Part shown: positions 37,601 to 44,045 of the stretch, piece by piece
How positions within the stretch are numbered: the first letter of the stretch is position 1
How the letters are laid out: each line of letters starts with the position of its first letter
NCBI GenBank assembly: GCA_039944535.1
Contig: JBDUYP010000007.1
Coordinates: 62,001 to 126,000 of the forward strand
Direction of reading: 5' to 3'
DNA from: JAMZMI01 sp039944535
Lineage (GTDB): Bacteria > Bacteroidota > Bacteroidia > Cytophagales > Cyclobacteriaceae
Length of the DNA: 64,000 bases
The notes under the pieces: generated by a model
Seen by the model: only the letters and a program-made list of their open reading frames with translations
Told to the model about the DNA's origin: nothing
Databases searched by the model: none
Made by a program: the position numbers and the translations under genes

Positions 37601-39355
37601 CCAAACTATACGATCAAAGTACAAGCGGATGATGGCGCTGGTGGTGTTTTCGAGCAGGAGTTTGATATCGCCGTAAACAATGTGAGCGAAGGAAGTGCTC
37701 AAACTATCACCTTTGATGCTTTGGAGGCGAGGACCTTTGGCGATGAGCCATTTGAGTTGACCGCCACAGCAAGTAGTGGAATGACAGTAGCTTATACATC
37801 TTCTGATGCGGCCATTGCATCCGTTTCTGGAAGTACTGTGACAATCCATGGCGCAGGCGTAGTAACCATAACAGCCAGTCAGCCCGGTACCGAGGGTACA
37901 TTTAAACCAGCAACTCCGGTAAGCCAGCAGCTAATAATCAACAAAGCATCCCAGACAATTTCCTTTGATGCCCTTGCTGATCAGATATCTGGTGCTGATC
38001 CTATTACCCTTTCTGCCTCTTCAACTTCTGGTCTTGAGGTGACGTTCGCCGCTACAGGGGCAGCTGTAGTGCTCGGAAATATCCTTACCCTGGAAGGTTC
38101 AGGTCAGGTGATCGTTACTGCCAGCCAGTCAGGAAATGACAATTATAATTCAGCATCAGATGTTGTACGGTCATTCGTTGTGAAAGATCCAGCCAAATCA
38201 GATCAAACGATCACGTTCGATCCGCCTGCGATTGTTTACTTAGGAGATGAAGCAATAGAACTTGCAGCCACAAGTGATTCAGGACTTGATGTCGTATTTG
38301 AAATTATATCCGGTGGAGATTTTGTCAGCAGGTCAGGTAATGTATTGAATCTTATTCGCGCAGGTACAGTTGTGGTTTCTGCCTCTCAAGGAGGTAACGA
38401 TACGTTTAATGCGGCCTCAATCTCAAAAACGATAGTTATCAAGCCGGTTTTTGAAGTTTCTGGTAAAGTCACTAACGAAACAGGAGGTGCATTTTCCGCA
38501 GGAACTGTTGTATTGCTTGCTCCAGGAAAGACAAATGGAATAGGGGTAGAACCGGACGCTTCGGGCAACTACCAATTCAGTGATGTGAAAGATGGTACTT
38601 ATTACATTGGGGTTATTCCCGATGATGAGTCGGCTTATTATGCAACCGCCTTTGGCAATACGATCATTTATCAAAATTCCACAACAATTACAGTGGCAGA
38701 TGATGATATATCAGGTATTGACATCCAGATGGTGGCCAAAGACAGTGGAAATGAGCTCACAGGAGATGGTGTTGTTACGGGTAGGGTAATTGAGGATGAT
38801 GGTTCAGGCAGCCGAATTGCCATGGGCCGTATCCTCGAAGGAACGCCAATAGAAGGAGCGTCTATTTTTCTAGTAAGAAAGTCGGATGACAAGATCCTGA
38901 CCGAAGTTTTCTCTGATGCCAATGGTGATTTCACCATATCGGGTATTCCAGAAGGGTCATTTTCCATTCTGATCAACATTCCAGGAGTGGAGGGAAGCGT
39001 TTCATCAGACATCACAGTGCAAGAAGGTACCCAGGTGCTTATGACAGCCATGGTTGGAGAGGATGGAATCGTCTTTGAGTCGCAAGTGACAGAGGCGCTT
39101 AGTCTACGAGACATCCAGACGTCACTCAAAGTTTATCCTAACCCAGTAGTGGACATGATTAGAGTCTCATTTGAAGGCTCAGTTTCGCGCCTTGACTGGA
39201 GACTCATCACCCTTAGTGGTCTGGAAATAAAAAGGGGCACCTTAAAAGAGGTCAATGAAACCACGATCAACGTGTCGGCATTGAGCAATGGAATTTACTT
39301 CCTGGTTTTGCAAGATGAAATGGGCTTTACCAAACAAATAAAGGTTATAAAGTAG
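28634..39355 (+). CDS. Giant T9SS-exported multidomain surface protein (cadherin-like adhesin)
   Basis: 3573 residues; an ATG at 28655 (MRQTLFVLFTIL) is an alternative start giving a cleaner signal peptide. Order: beta-helix region with CSLREA-type opening TNTNDSGAGSLRQA and a Gly-rich stretch (to about 400); three Ig-like Big_5-type domains (410-710); LamG-like domain (716-913); choice-of-anchor-D-type domains (923-1038, 1415-1528), each followed by a propeller-like region; a putative-Ig domain (about 1921-2016); about nine cadherin-like repeats (about 2120-3019, APTAI..DEDA..G..IG.L); three Big/MBG-type domains (3021-3270); two carboxypeptidase-regulatory-like domains; and a T9SS type A sorting domain (about 3495-3573, VYPNPV). 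It should be exported by T9SS and fixed to the cell surface, perhaps for adhesion or glycan binding. Cadherin repeats suggest calcium binding. Confidence 0.93.
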   Translation: MIRSTNHMRQTLFVLFTILTFGLTAQSTFTVTNTNDSGAGSLRQAITDANASSGADIIDMTDISGTILLESALPKINECLTINGPGEHLLSISGQELYRPFFANSGTINLNNFSIINGLAKGGDGGSESLGGGGGAGMGGGLIANLSVNLTLEGITFSNNQAIGGKGGGGPNGNRQSPGSSGGAGPFFGATPPTGRTGGFGSGGSSGIFKYFPSSSGNTTGGNGGYGAGGGAAGHAFYRDNDGAGIPIYTPGSGGKFGGNGGLNCSVTTSLEGGCDLRTGGSKQGGGGAGLGGALFSRASSIFLTNVTFIDNSATGGQTASQDTGHGLYTSRGQGKGGALFIYSETGNVTDYSLNGIALSGNSAQDALNLDTDNGDIYLEDGLSFVDNTVFALRRSDPEDGGNYINGQPIVFFYNQEIFSSNGDPIAVEDVESNIQFKNSQLEDIPFTVSVNINRISISPQEDLIPNENYSIFIGTIYDRDGVARSGGSAQFQIDTNAPGFDISPANNQLIISRSFQLKANEAIFKLDGSDIQDADVSAIVTVKLADENGADVPFSGSIVNNTLHIDITDPIANQTYYVAVNSVEDLAGNEHTTARTFSIKSPAGLAFTSDPANGGVLGKRLFSINADQALYDLDDTPLTSEDLTSKLALKETDMNGADIAFDAFVEGKSIYIATNQLASASTYWVSVQGIEDITGIEIAQQEFTFSTTNLFNPVSGSGHAVSFFGGKLDFTSIEITGDFTLEAWVKTTDEDGMLLGNSNPSNLGFGLESGKLTFNTTAQSVVSTSSINDGTLHHVAMTNEAGSINLYIDGVLDGTGTVIVASTRTVTALGNGFMGNNPSQLTADIDEVRIWNVALDATNIANYQSISLDNTHPNLSDLVALFAFDESKGQYALDYNGSLVNGILSGDYSWKTSEVTFPAAQFEISVNGQVIVLDGSYDMGSVVLNQSSAPKTFQIENTGTADLLLRGNPFVGITGLGASQFTIDEASTVSLLAPGATTSFTVTYSPTIAGLSQAALIIENGSINDPFKLSLKGTGLDITTSGNWQLLGGRPGAFHVDGGVGSVVYNGELYTTSVSKDGTQQGIFKLVGEDLVYYGNSNRQPYLYASSGGTFFTTAKQAGGNVIRSIVDYGGGSISSGYQFNVPSQPTGVSTSYESEFTMGFDSQDNSFVVYAANFAEPAAFNAATGGLDIKKFVQNGSGYEDYAQLSTQSLKPGTYFGNENIYSYDIDFDSNDNLWVVSKGYRYDLFLSKYNDTNDTWTHYDLTSNLNGTYYSRDLKMEIDGDDNIHILDKVQFDNKLKYLKVASNGSVLVSDEHTASMKTTDKRFELAIGTDNNPIIVYVDDNTKRFRAIKHENGAFANFRNTHITNDLAPSGDRYFDFSIDPVTGKAYLVYISETIYGKSIVTTSEIVPELSFSIGDKLVSGEVPVVLQSGVGYEKALVLNIANDGQSIVNFTGNPHLTGDNVEDIEFDFDTFPTSLFPGESVDVPVTFFPTAVYESEVTLAFPSNATGSGSEVTFKLFGLDDTNSGNWILYTDSNLGAMNSIDMTLYNGEPIWVSNRARYKGGFQNPNRGNQFETLYTVQLELFDASSTEPLATRDYFSNDVNAAPTLIWDEFYLNQFQNLKIEIDPALDVPTLITNGVNGVSTYVPNTDGGFESLIREGYNEFGDLVFDSSNEFYYLKLESSNLVIRRGLDNSYVVSFSGLSNPNTDMDLEAYGDDLYFTYGDNTSLEVRSTAKNAATNSDMTTLLSASDVRFSQAAQSKTKDLEFSYDGQLYLAYIINSTGNVAFKSYDKLATSWTDLPTLDLSSVLPDANAIQDIQLEIHPDGSPYISIVYDDSPTNGFSIVFRLENNVWVQQSSANFFTYGGTNVSDSPVGHVAETEPIIKKSVLEISDEGTIYWLSGFKLNMMIPTPDAFDKVPSFATTPSTSTVEESSSFAYDIVVEDADAGDAITIFATGVPSWLTFTDNGDRTASLIGTPSDEDVADYTITLTASDGRISVTQEVAIEVTNINDDPDFFIEDIIYYIDQNNQGMTIEISGITDGDAGLEQNLTFSVTSDNTALVNNQSVNYIAGESTATLEFSHNQEVHGDAYLTVRLEDEVGLFKEQVVRINVVEGIVYLIASNPSGTLLFDENQPEGTEIATIFASDVDFNETYTFSLVAGLGDNQNDLFNVVENSLQLTGNLNYESVSTPSIRLRGDNGEGTTYETYFIISLNDLNDAPTDILLPESTIDEGAEVGSVIGTLSATDEDAANVHTYTLVDGFGDNASFQIVGNELQVAEVFDFDDKSSYSIRVELDDSGLTLTRDFTITVNNINVAPSAITLSNSSIPENSYGGVLIGSLSAVDGDDEDTHTFGFTGVAGLETDDFKLINGDLYTNRNFDFETESFIEVEIAANDGNGGTYSEVLTVTITDANDVPTGLTISSSEILEAQPAGTEIGILSAIDPDATDTHTFTLVSGFSENYAVNIVGNSLQTAIELDFDVLPALDLKINVNDGNGGVNEFELTITVTNLNQAPTAISLSNDNIDEDAVVGSIIGTLSTADADVDDTHTYEVLTSIQYEGSTIFPIVADGANLVITVPLDFETLPIFNIDVKVTDAEGLTFTESFTLYTNNVNEAPTSMTLNANTIAENTAAGVRIGQLIAVDPDANDPLTYTLVSGEGDEGNAFFQIGGAGNELENGAVLDFEAQSTYSVRARATDAAGLFYEEAFTIHVVDGNDQPTAIAISSSEIEEDAPIGTVIGSLTTTDEDVNDQHTYEVLEINYQTTQQFIMDGANLITTVPLDFETTPVYRVVIEATDEGGLAWPEVFEITVNDVNEAPTAIALSKSDIDEDAEPGSIIGTLSTTDQDVDDTHTYEVLTSMENEGTTIFPVVADGANLVTTIPLDFETIPTLVIEVQSTDAGGLSFIEYFMLTANDKNDAPTAITLSSNSIDENAPVGTLIGSLTAVDQDAGATHTFTLVSGFGDNASFDISGNELQNATVFDFETKPNYTIKVQADDGAGGVFEQEFDIAVNNVSEGSAQTITFDALEARTFGDEPFELTATASSGMTVAYTSSDAAIASVSGSTVTIHGAGVVTITASQPGTEGTFKPATPVSQQLIINKASQTISFDALADQISGADPITLSASSTSGLEVTFAATGAAVVLGNILTLEGSGQVIVTASQSGNDNYNSASDVVRSFVVKDPAKSDQTITFDPPAIVYLGDEAIELAATSDSGLDVVFEIISGGDFVSRSGNVLNLIRAGTVVVSASQGGNDTFNAASISKTIVIKPVFEVSGKVTNETGGAFSAGTVVLLAPGKTNGIGVEPDASGNYQFSDVKDGTYYIGVIPDDESAYYATAFGNTIIYQNSTTITVADDDISGIDIQMVAKDSGNELTGDGVVTGRVIEDDGSGSRIAMGRILEGTPIEGASIFLVRKSDDKILTEVFSDANGDFTISGIPEGSFSILINIPGVEGSVSSDITVQEGTQVLMTAMVGEDGIVFESQVTEALSLRDIQTSLKVYPNPVVDMIRVSFEGSVSRLDWRLITLSGLEIKRGTLKEVNETTINVSALSNGIYFLVLQDEMGFTKQIKVIK

Positions 39356-39435
39356 AGAGTTAGTAACAGTCATGGCGGATAGGTGAGAGTCTATCCAAAG
39401 GGTGGTTTCGTAAGAAGCTGCCCTTTATTTGTTCA

Positions 39436-39470
39436 AAATGTCAGGATTGCTAAGAACATTGTCAGGATTA
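39436..39470 (+). promoter_or_regulatory. Tandem AraC-type operator-like motif, site 3
   Basis: AAAATGTCAGGATT (TGTC at 39439) and ACATTGTCAGGATT (TGTC at 39460), once more 21 bp apart, 80 bp past the adhesin stop. The two half-sites are ten bases identical (TGTCAGGATT). Compared with sites 1 and 2 the C after TGTC is A and no TTTG follows, so a promoter here is less clear. Confidence 0.45.
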
Positions 39471-39544
39471 GCATTTCATAATGCGCGAAATTTGGTCATC
39501 CATTTGAAGAGAAACCATACCCTTTTCACCGCCGATTGCCCAGG

Positions 39545-39574
39545 GCCTGTCAACTATGACAGGCTTTGATTTTT
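39545..39574 (+). terminator. Intrinsic terminator downstream of the adhesin gene
   Basis: GCCTGTCA ACTA TGACAGGC, an 8-bp stem with tetraloop, followed by TTTGATTTTT on the plus strand. It lies 190 nt past the adhesin stop, directly after the third tandem motif, and overlaps the end of the convergent desulfurase gene by two bases. It could end the adhesin transcript or a short RNA starting near 39490. A gap of 217 bp (39356-39572) contains no gene. Confidence 0.75.
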
Positions 39575-40712
39575 AGGAATTGTTTGCATACAATTTGGCC
39601 AGAGTACCCACTACATAATCCACCTCTTCTTTGGTATTGAGCCGGCTGAAAGACATCCTGACGGCCCCCCTGTTCGGGTCGGCCCCTAAGGCACTCAGCA
39701 CATGTGACCCTATATCAGATCCGCTGCTGCAGGCGCTACCACCCGATACGGATATACCGGCAATGTCCAGGTTGAAGAGCAGCATGTCGTTAATGTCGCT
39801 CGCAGGCAAGGAGATGTTGAGCACAGTATAGAGGCTGTTTTCTACATCAGCAGAATTGCCATAAAACCGCACGTCGGGTATTTTAGCACTTAGCTGCGAA
39901 ATGGCATAGCCCTTTACCTCGGTTATCTGCTTTCGGTGCATGCTCATGTTTTCATAAGCCAGTTCCAGCGCCTTAGCCAGACCAATGATGCCATAAACGT
40001 TTTCCGTTCCGCCGCGCATATTTCTCTCCTGAGCGCCACCATGCACGAAAGGGTGAATTTTTTTCTCATGGTTTACATAAAGAAAACCGACACCCTTTGG
40101 TCCGTGAAATTTATGTGCCGAACCTACCACAAAATCAACCGGTGTGTTTTGCAGGTCATGCTGGAAATGCGCCATTGACTGCACCGTGTCAGAATGAAAG
40201 ACAGCATCATGTTCCTGGCAAAGCGCACCAATGGTATTCAGGTCGTTGAGGTTCGCAATCTCGTTGTTTGCATGCATGAGGCTCACAAGTGTATTCGGGT
40301 GCTCTTGCAATAGCTTAGCGAGCTGGTCAAGCGATATGTTGCCTTTCGCATCTACATCTAGCATATGCACATTGACCATTCCGTGTTTTTCGAGATGATC
40401 TATGGTGTGCAGCACGGCGTGGTGTTCCAGTGGAGAGCTGATGATATTTTTGATTCCATACTGAGATACAGTACAGATGATAGCGGTATTGTCGGCCTCC
40501 GTACCCCCTGAGGTAAAAAATATCTCGGAAGGAGAAGTGTTGAGCAGGTCTGCTACTTTTTTTCGGGCCTTTTCTATGGCTGCACGCACCTGCCTTCCGT
40601 GTGTGTGTATAGAAGACGGGTTTCCGAAATGCTCCAGCATAAATGGCTTCATTTCATCAAATACAGCCTCGTCTAGAGGGGTGGTGGCCGCATTGTCAAA
40701 ATATACCTTCAT
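39573..40712 (-). CDS. iscS: Cysteine desulfurase (NifS/IscS family)
   Basis: 379 residues from ATG at 40712; a longer frame to 40859 adds 49 unrelated residues overlapping the divergent Nudix gene and is rejected. Begins MKVYFDNAATTP, typical for the family. PLP-binding motifs: TSGGTEADN (about 71), Schiff-base Lys in HKFHGPKG (about 200) and persulfide-forming Cys in SGGSACSSGSD (about 325). It takes sulfur from cysteine for Fe-S cluster and tRNA thiolation pathways in the cytoplasm. No iscU, iscR or sufB lies nearby. Divergent from the Nudix gene with a 62-bp shared promoter gap. Whether IscS or NifS is the better name cannot be settled from this sequence. Confidence 0.9.
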   Translation of the reverse strand: MKVYFDNAATTPLDEAVFDEMKPFMLEHFGNPSSIHTHGRQVRAAIEKARKKVADLLNTSPSEIFFTSGGTEADNTAIICTVSQYGIKNIISSPLEHHAVLHTIDHLEKHGMVNVHMLDVDAKGNISLDQLAKLLQEHPNTLVSLMHANNEIANLNDLNTIGALCQEHDAVFHSDTVQSMAHFQHDLQNTPVDFVVGSAHKFHGPKGVGFLYVNHEKKIHPFVHGGAQERNMRGGTENVYGIIGLAKALELAYENMSMHRKQITEVKGYAISQLSAKIPDVRFYGNSADVENSLYTVLNISLPASDINDMLLFNLDIAGISVSGGSACSSGSDIGSHVLSALGADPNRGAVRMSFSRLNTKEEVDYVVGTLAKLYANNS

Positions 40713-40774
40713 CTCAATTTTTTTAAATTCAAGGCAAAAGTAAACATATTGACAGGGGAACAGTACAATAAGTG

Positions 40775-41395
40775 ATGAGAGGAAATAAGACGATTTTAGA
40801 TTACCTGATACGGGTACAGGCCATGGCCAAAACGGGCCTGACGTATGCCAGAGACTCATATGATATCGAGCGATACGAAGAGCTTACAGAGTTGACAAAT
40901 GAATTATTGGCTGAGCAGAGTAATCTTGAGCTGGAGGACATAGCCTTACATTTTGAAAAGTTGGATCATTACCCAACACCCAAGGTGGATGTGCGCGGTG
41001 TGATTTTAAGGGAAGGAAAGATTTTGTTGATCAAAGAAAAATCTGACCAGAAATGGGCAATGCCAGGGGGCTGGGCCGATGTGGGCATTTCCCCATCAGA
41101 GAACGTGGTGAAAGAAGTTTGGGAAGAATCGGGCCTGGAGGTGAAAGTGGAAAGATTGCTTGCCGTTTGGGACAAAATGAAACACGAACACCCCGCAGAC
41201 CTCAACCACGTCTATAAGCTCAACTTCCTATGTACGAGTACCGGAGGAGCACCTAAGCCCGGACATGAGGCATTGGCGGTCGATTTTTTTGATCCTGAAA
41301 ACCTGCCAGAACTTTCGCTGATGAGAAACACAGAAGCTCAAATTAAGGAGCTGTGTCGGTTGGCTCAGGCAGGTGAACCAGCAAAATTTGACTAA
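40775..41395 (+). CDS. Nudix hydrolase with N-terminal Nudix_N_2 domain
   Basis: 206 residues from ATG at 40775 (a GTG just before at 40772 is also possible). N-terminal helical domain (about 1-65, IRVQAMAKTGLTYARDSYDIERYEEL) is the Nudix_N_2 type; the Nudix fold follows. Nudix box: GGWADVGISPSENVVKEVWEESGLEV, with catalytic EVWEESG kept. Substrates of this subfamily may be ADP-ribose or other nucleoside diphosphate compounds; the specific substrate is not predictable. The stop overlaps the convergent glmM stop by 4 bp. Confidence 0.88.
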   Translation: MRGNKTILDYLIRVQAMAKTGLTYARDSYDIERYEELTELTNELLAEQSNLELEDIALHFEKLDHYPTPKVDVRGVILREGKILLIKEKSDQKWAMPGGWADVGISPSENVVKEVWEESGLEVKVERLLAVWDKMKHEHPADLNHVYKLNFLCTSTGGAPKPGHEALAVDFFDPENLPELSLMRNTEAQIKELCRLAQAGEPAKFD

Positions 41396-42774
41396 CCCGC
41401 TATCAACTCCTTGATATCCATCATCAGCTTTTGTGCCAGGTGGTCCGCAGTAGATGCACTGTCAGACTCGGCATATATTCTGATGATTGGTTCGGTATTA
41501 GATTTTCGCAAGTGCACCCACTCCTTATCAAACTCGATTTTGAGGCCATCTATAGTCGTAGATGGGTTTTTGGCATACTTCAGTTTCAATTGAGCCAGGA
41601 CATTATCCAGGTTGAGCCCACCATCCAGCTCTATTTTGTTTTTAGAAATATGATAAGCAGGATATTTCGCTTTCAGCATTGAGCAACTTTTGCCAAACTC
41701 TGCGAGGTGAGAAAGGAACAGCGCTATTCCCACAAGTGCATCGCGACCGTAGTGAAGTTCAGGCAGGATCACTCCGCCATTGCCCTCACCGCCGATTACT
41801 GCATTGGTTTCCTTCATTTTGGTCACCACATTTACCTCTCCCACAGCAGCGGCTTCATAGCTGCAGCCATGTTTTTCGGTGACATCACGTAAGGCTCTGG
41901 TCGATGACAGGTTGGAAACGGTGCTTCCCTTTTTCTTTCCCAAAACATAGTCAGCCACGGCTACAAGCGTATATTCTTCTCCGAAAGGCTCGCCGTTTTC
42001 GTCGATCATCACGAGTCTGTCCACGTCCGGGTCTACCACAAAACCGAGCTGATAATCGCCACCGCTGATTTCGCTACAGATATGCTGGATGTTTTCAGGT
42101 AGAGGTTCAGGGTTATGAGGGAAAATGCCATTCGGCTCACAATAAAGTTCTGTCACCTCTACGCCGAGCTTTTGCAACAAGCGTGGCACAGCAATACCAC
42201 CTGTGCTGTTTACAGCATCAATGGCCACTTTAAATTTCTTTGCTTTGATGGCATCAACATTTACCAAATCCAACGCCAGAATTTGGTCTATGTGCCAGTC
42301 GATATAGGTGTCGTTTTCTGAGTAAGAGCCAAACTTCTTTGGTTCATTAAAAAGAATGTGTGCTGACTCGGACCAATCCAGTATTTTGTTGCCAATTTCA
42401 GCTGAAATGAACTCACCTTTTTCGTTGAGAAGTTTGAGGGCATTCCATCCTGCCGGATTGTGGCTGGCCGTCAGGATGATACCACCCTGAGCTTTTTCAG
42501 CAACCACGGCCATTTCTACTGTAGGAGTGGTAGAAAGCCCCAAATCGACTACATCAATACCCTGAGCACGCAATGTGCTCTCTATGATGGATCTGAAAAG
42601 TTTGCCGGAAGGCCGGGCATCTCTACCTATCACAACTTTGGCTTCCTGGTGAGATTCTTTGATCCACATGCCGTATCCTGCGGCAAATTTGGCAACATCT
42701 ATGGGCGTGAGTGTGTCACCCACTTTTCCCCCGACCGTGCCTCGTAGGCCGGAGATTGATTTAATTAGTGTCAA
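41392..42774 (-). CDS. glmM: Phosphoglucosamine mutase
   Basis: 460 residues. Alpha-D-phosphohexomutase fold: N-terminal SISGLRGTVGG, phosphoserine loop TASHNPAGWN (Ser about 102), metal-binding loop DPDVDRLVM (about 247), sugar loop GGEGNGG (about 321) and C-terminal phosphate loop RKSNTEPIIRIY. GlmM converts glucosamine-6-P to glucosamine-1-P for peptidoglycan and LPS precursors. The start codon is TTG (42772-42774); the Bacteroidota consensus N-terminus MTLIKSISG begins exactly there and no ATG fits. The phosphomannomutase alternative is less likely given the SISG(L/I)RGT start. Confidence 0.9.
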   Translation of the reverse strand: MTLIKSISGLRGTVGGKVGDTLTPIDVAKFAAGYGMWIKESHQEAKVVIGRDARPSGKLFRSIIESTLRAQGIDVVDLGLSTTPTVEMAVVAEKAQGGIILTASHNPAGWNALKLLNEKGEFISAEIGNKILDWSESAHILFNEPKKFGSYSENDTYIDWHIDQILALDLVNVDAIKAKKFKVAIDAVNSTGGIAVPRLLQKLGVEVTELYCEPNGIFPHNPEPLPENIQHICSEISGGDYQLGFVVDPDVDRLVMIDENGEPFGEEYTLVAVADYVLGKKKGSTVSNLSSTRALRDVTEKHGCSYEAAAVGEVNVVTKMKETNAVIGGEGNGGVILPELHYGRDALVGIALFLSHLAEFGKSCSMLKAKYPAYHISKNKIELDGGLNLDNVLAQLKLKYAKNPSTTIDGLKIEFDKEWVHLRKSNTEPIIRIYAESDSASTADHLAQKLMMDIKELIAG

Positions 42775-42848
42775 TGCTTAATTCTTTAGTTTTAGCGGTC
42801 TTAAAGAGAGTACCTCAAATAGATATTTGCTGGAAGTAAAAGGATGGA

Positions 42849-43079
42849 TTAATTGAACTTCTCCATAACCTTGTTGACCTCAGAGTCTGGATTTCCACAA
42901 GCCTCATCTCCAGTCATTGTTTTACCACAATAACCGCATGTCGCTCCTTCTTTATTTAAAAAGGGGCTCTGAGACGCACAGGTGCCTTTAAACTCCCCGT
43001 TCTTTTTGAAAATCAGTCTCACTGACATCAAAATGAAAAAAAGTGCGATAAATCCAATTCCAAGTAATACAGTAGGCAT
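42849..43079 (-). CDS. Small conserved membrane protein with Cys motif
   Basis: 76 residues from ATG at 43079 (a longer frame to 43145 is not family-like). One N-terminal membrane helix (PTVLLGIGFIALFFILM), then a basic segment and a Cys-rich tail: C-x-S..., CGYCG and ACG, five cysteines in all. CGYCG could bind a metal such as zinc. I recall similar short membrane proteins in Cytophagia, annotated only as membrane or secreted protein. Divergent from mazG with an 81-bp gap. Role unknown. Confidence 0.7.
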   Translation of the reverse strand: MPTVLLGIGFIALFFILMSVRLIFKKNGEFKGTCASQSPFLNKEGATCGYCGKTMTGDEACGNPDSEVNKVMEKFN

Positions 43080-43160
43080 AAGCTTACAATTTGATGCAAA
43101 AATAAAGAATCTTTGTGTTCTTGTCTGTGTAACAGAAACAAACATCTAAAGATTTCAATT

Positions 43161-43982
43161 ATGTCAAAACAATTGTCCAAACCTGATCTAAATCGGGCTG
43201 AAAAGCTAAAAGCATTCGATCGATTGTTGACTATAATGGATGAGCTTAGGGAAAATTGCCCATGGGATAAAAAGCAGACCATGGAGACGTTGCGACACCT
43301 TACCATAGAAGAAACGTATGAGCTGGGTGATGCCATATTGGATAATGATCTGGAAGAGGTGAAAAAGGAGCTTGGTGATTTGATGCTTCACATGACTTTT
43401 TACTCCCGTATAGGCTCAGAAAGGGGTGCTTTCGACATGGCCGATGTGCTCAATCAGGTTTGCGAAAAGCTGATAAGACGTCACCCACATATCTATGGAG
43501 ACGTGAAGGCAGAGGATGAAAAGGCGGTGAAAGAGAACTGGGAAAAGATTAAGCTTCAGGAAAAAGGCAATACCACTGTGCTAGGGGGTGTGCCAAAATC
43601 TCTACCCGCAATGGTCAAGGCCATGCGGATTCAGGAAAAGGCTCGTGGGGCTGGCTTTGATTGGGAAAAGAAAGAACAGGTGTGGGAAAAGGTAGAGGAG
43701 GAGATGCAGGAATTCAAAAATGAATTCAACATAGAGGATGAGTCAAAAATTGATAAGGAGAAAGCCCAAAATGAGTTTGGAGATTTGTTATTCTCCCTGA
43801 TCAATTATGCTCGATTTATAGACATTAACCCTGAAGAGGTCCTGGAAAGAACGAACAAAAAATTCATTAAGCGATTTACTTATCTGGAGACAGAGTCAAA
43901 GAATGACGGCAAGTCACTTGATGAAATGTCTTTAGCTGAGATGGATGAATATTGGAACAAAGCAAAGCTGCCTCAAGGATAG
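43161..43982 (+). CDS. mazG: Nucleoside triphosphate pyrophosphohydrolase MazG
   Basis: 273 residues from ATG at 43161; a longer frame to 43113 runs across the divergent promoter and is rejected. Two MazG-type helical domains (about 20-100 and 165-265). First domain: LRENCPWDKKQT then EETYELGDAI and KKELGDLMLHMTF with the E-x-x-E, E-x-x-D metal-binding pattern. Second: QNEFGDLLFSLINYAR. Two-domain MazG hydrolyses nucleoside triphosphates to monophosphates and pyrophosphate, house-cleaning abnormal nucleotides or lowering ppGpp. A strong shared terminator follows. Confidence 0.93.
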   Translation: MSKQLSKPDLNRAEKLKAFDRLLTIMDELRENCPWDKKQTMETLRHLTIEETYELGDAILDNDLEEVKKELGDLMLHMTFYSRIGSERGAFDMADVLNQVCEKLIRRHPHIYGDVKAEDEKAVKENWEKIKLQEKGNTTVLGGVPKSLPAMVKAMRIQEKARGAGFDWEKKEQVWEKVEEEMQEFKNEFNIEDESKIDKEKAQNEFGDLLFSLINYARFIDINPEEVLERTNKKFIKRFTYLETESKNDGKSLDEMSLAEMDEYWNKAKLPQG

Positions 43983-43992
43983 GCTTTAAAAC

Positions 43993-44028
43993 AAAAGAGG
44001 CGCTGAACATCCGTTCAGCGCCTCTTTA
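43993..44028. terminator. Bidirectional intrinsic terminator between mazG and a thioredoxin-like gene
   Basis: GAGGCGCTGAAC ATCC GTTCAGCGCCTC (43997-44024): perfect 12-bp stem with tetraloop, extended by A-T pairs. AAAA on the left and TTTATT on the right give T-tracts on both strands, so it can end both convergent transcripts. Confidence 0.9.
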
Positions 44029-44045
44029 TTCGCTAACAGCTCTTT

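Noticed and set aside
34990..37690. Repeated units resembling a CRISPR or satellite array
   Set aside because: The repeats are about 300 bp, diverged, in frame and encode cadherin-like domains.
38671..39129. 152-codon minus-strand frame inside the adhesin gene
   Set aside because: Antisense shadow produced by codon pattern; Ser/Pro/Thr-rich translation without features.
40713..40859. 49-residue extension of the cysteine desulfurase
   Set aside because: Family N-terminus MKVYFDNAATTP begins at 40712; the extension overlaps the divergent Nudix gene.
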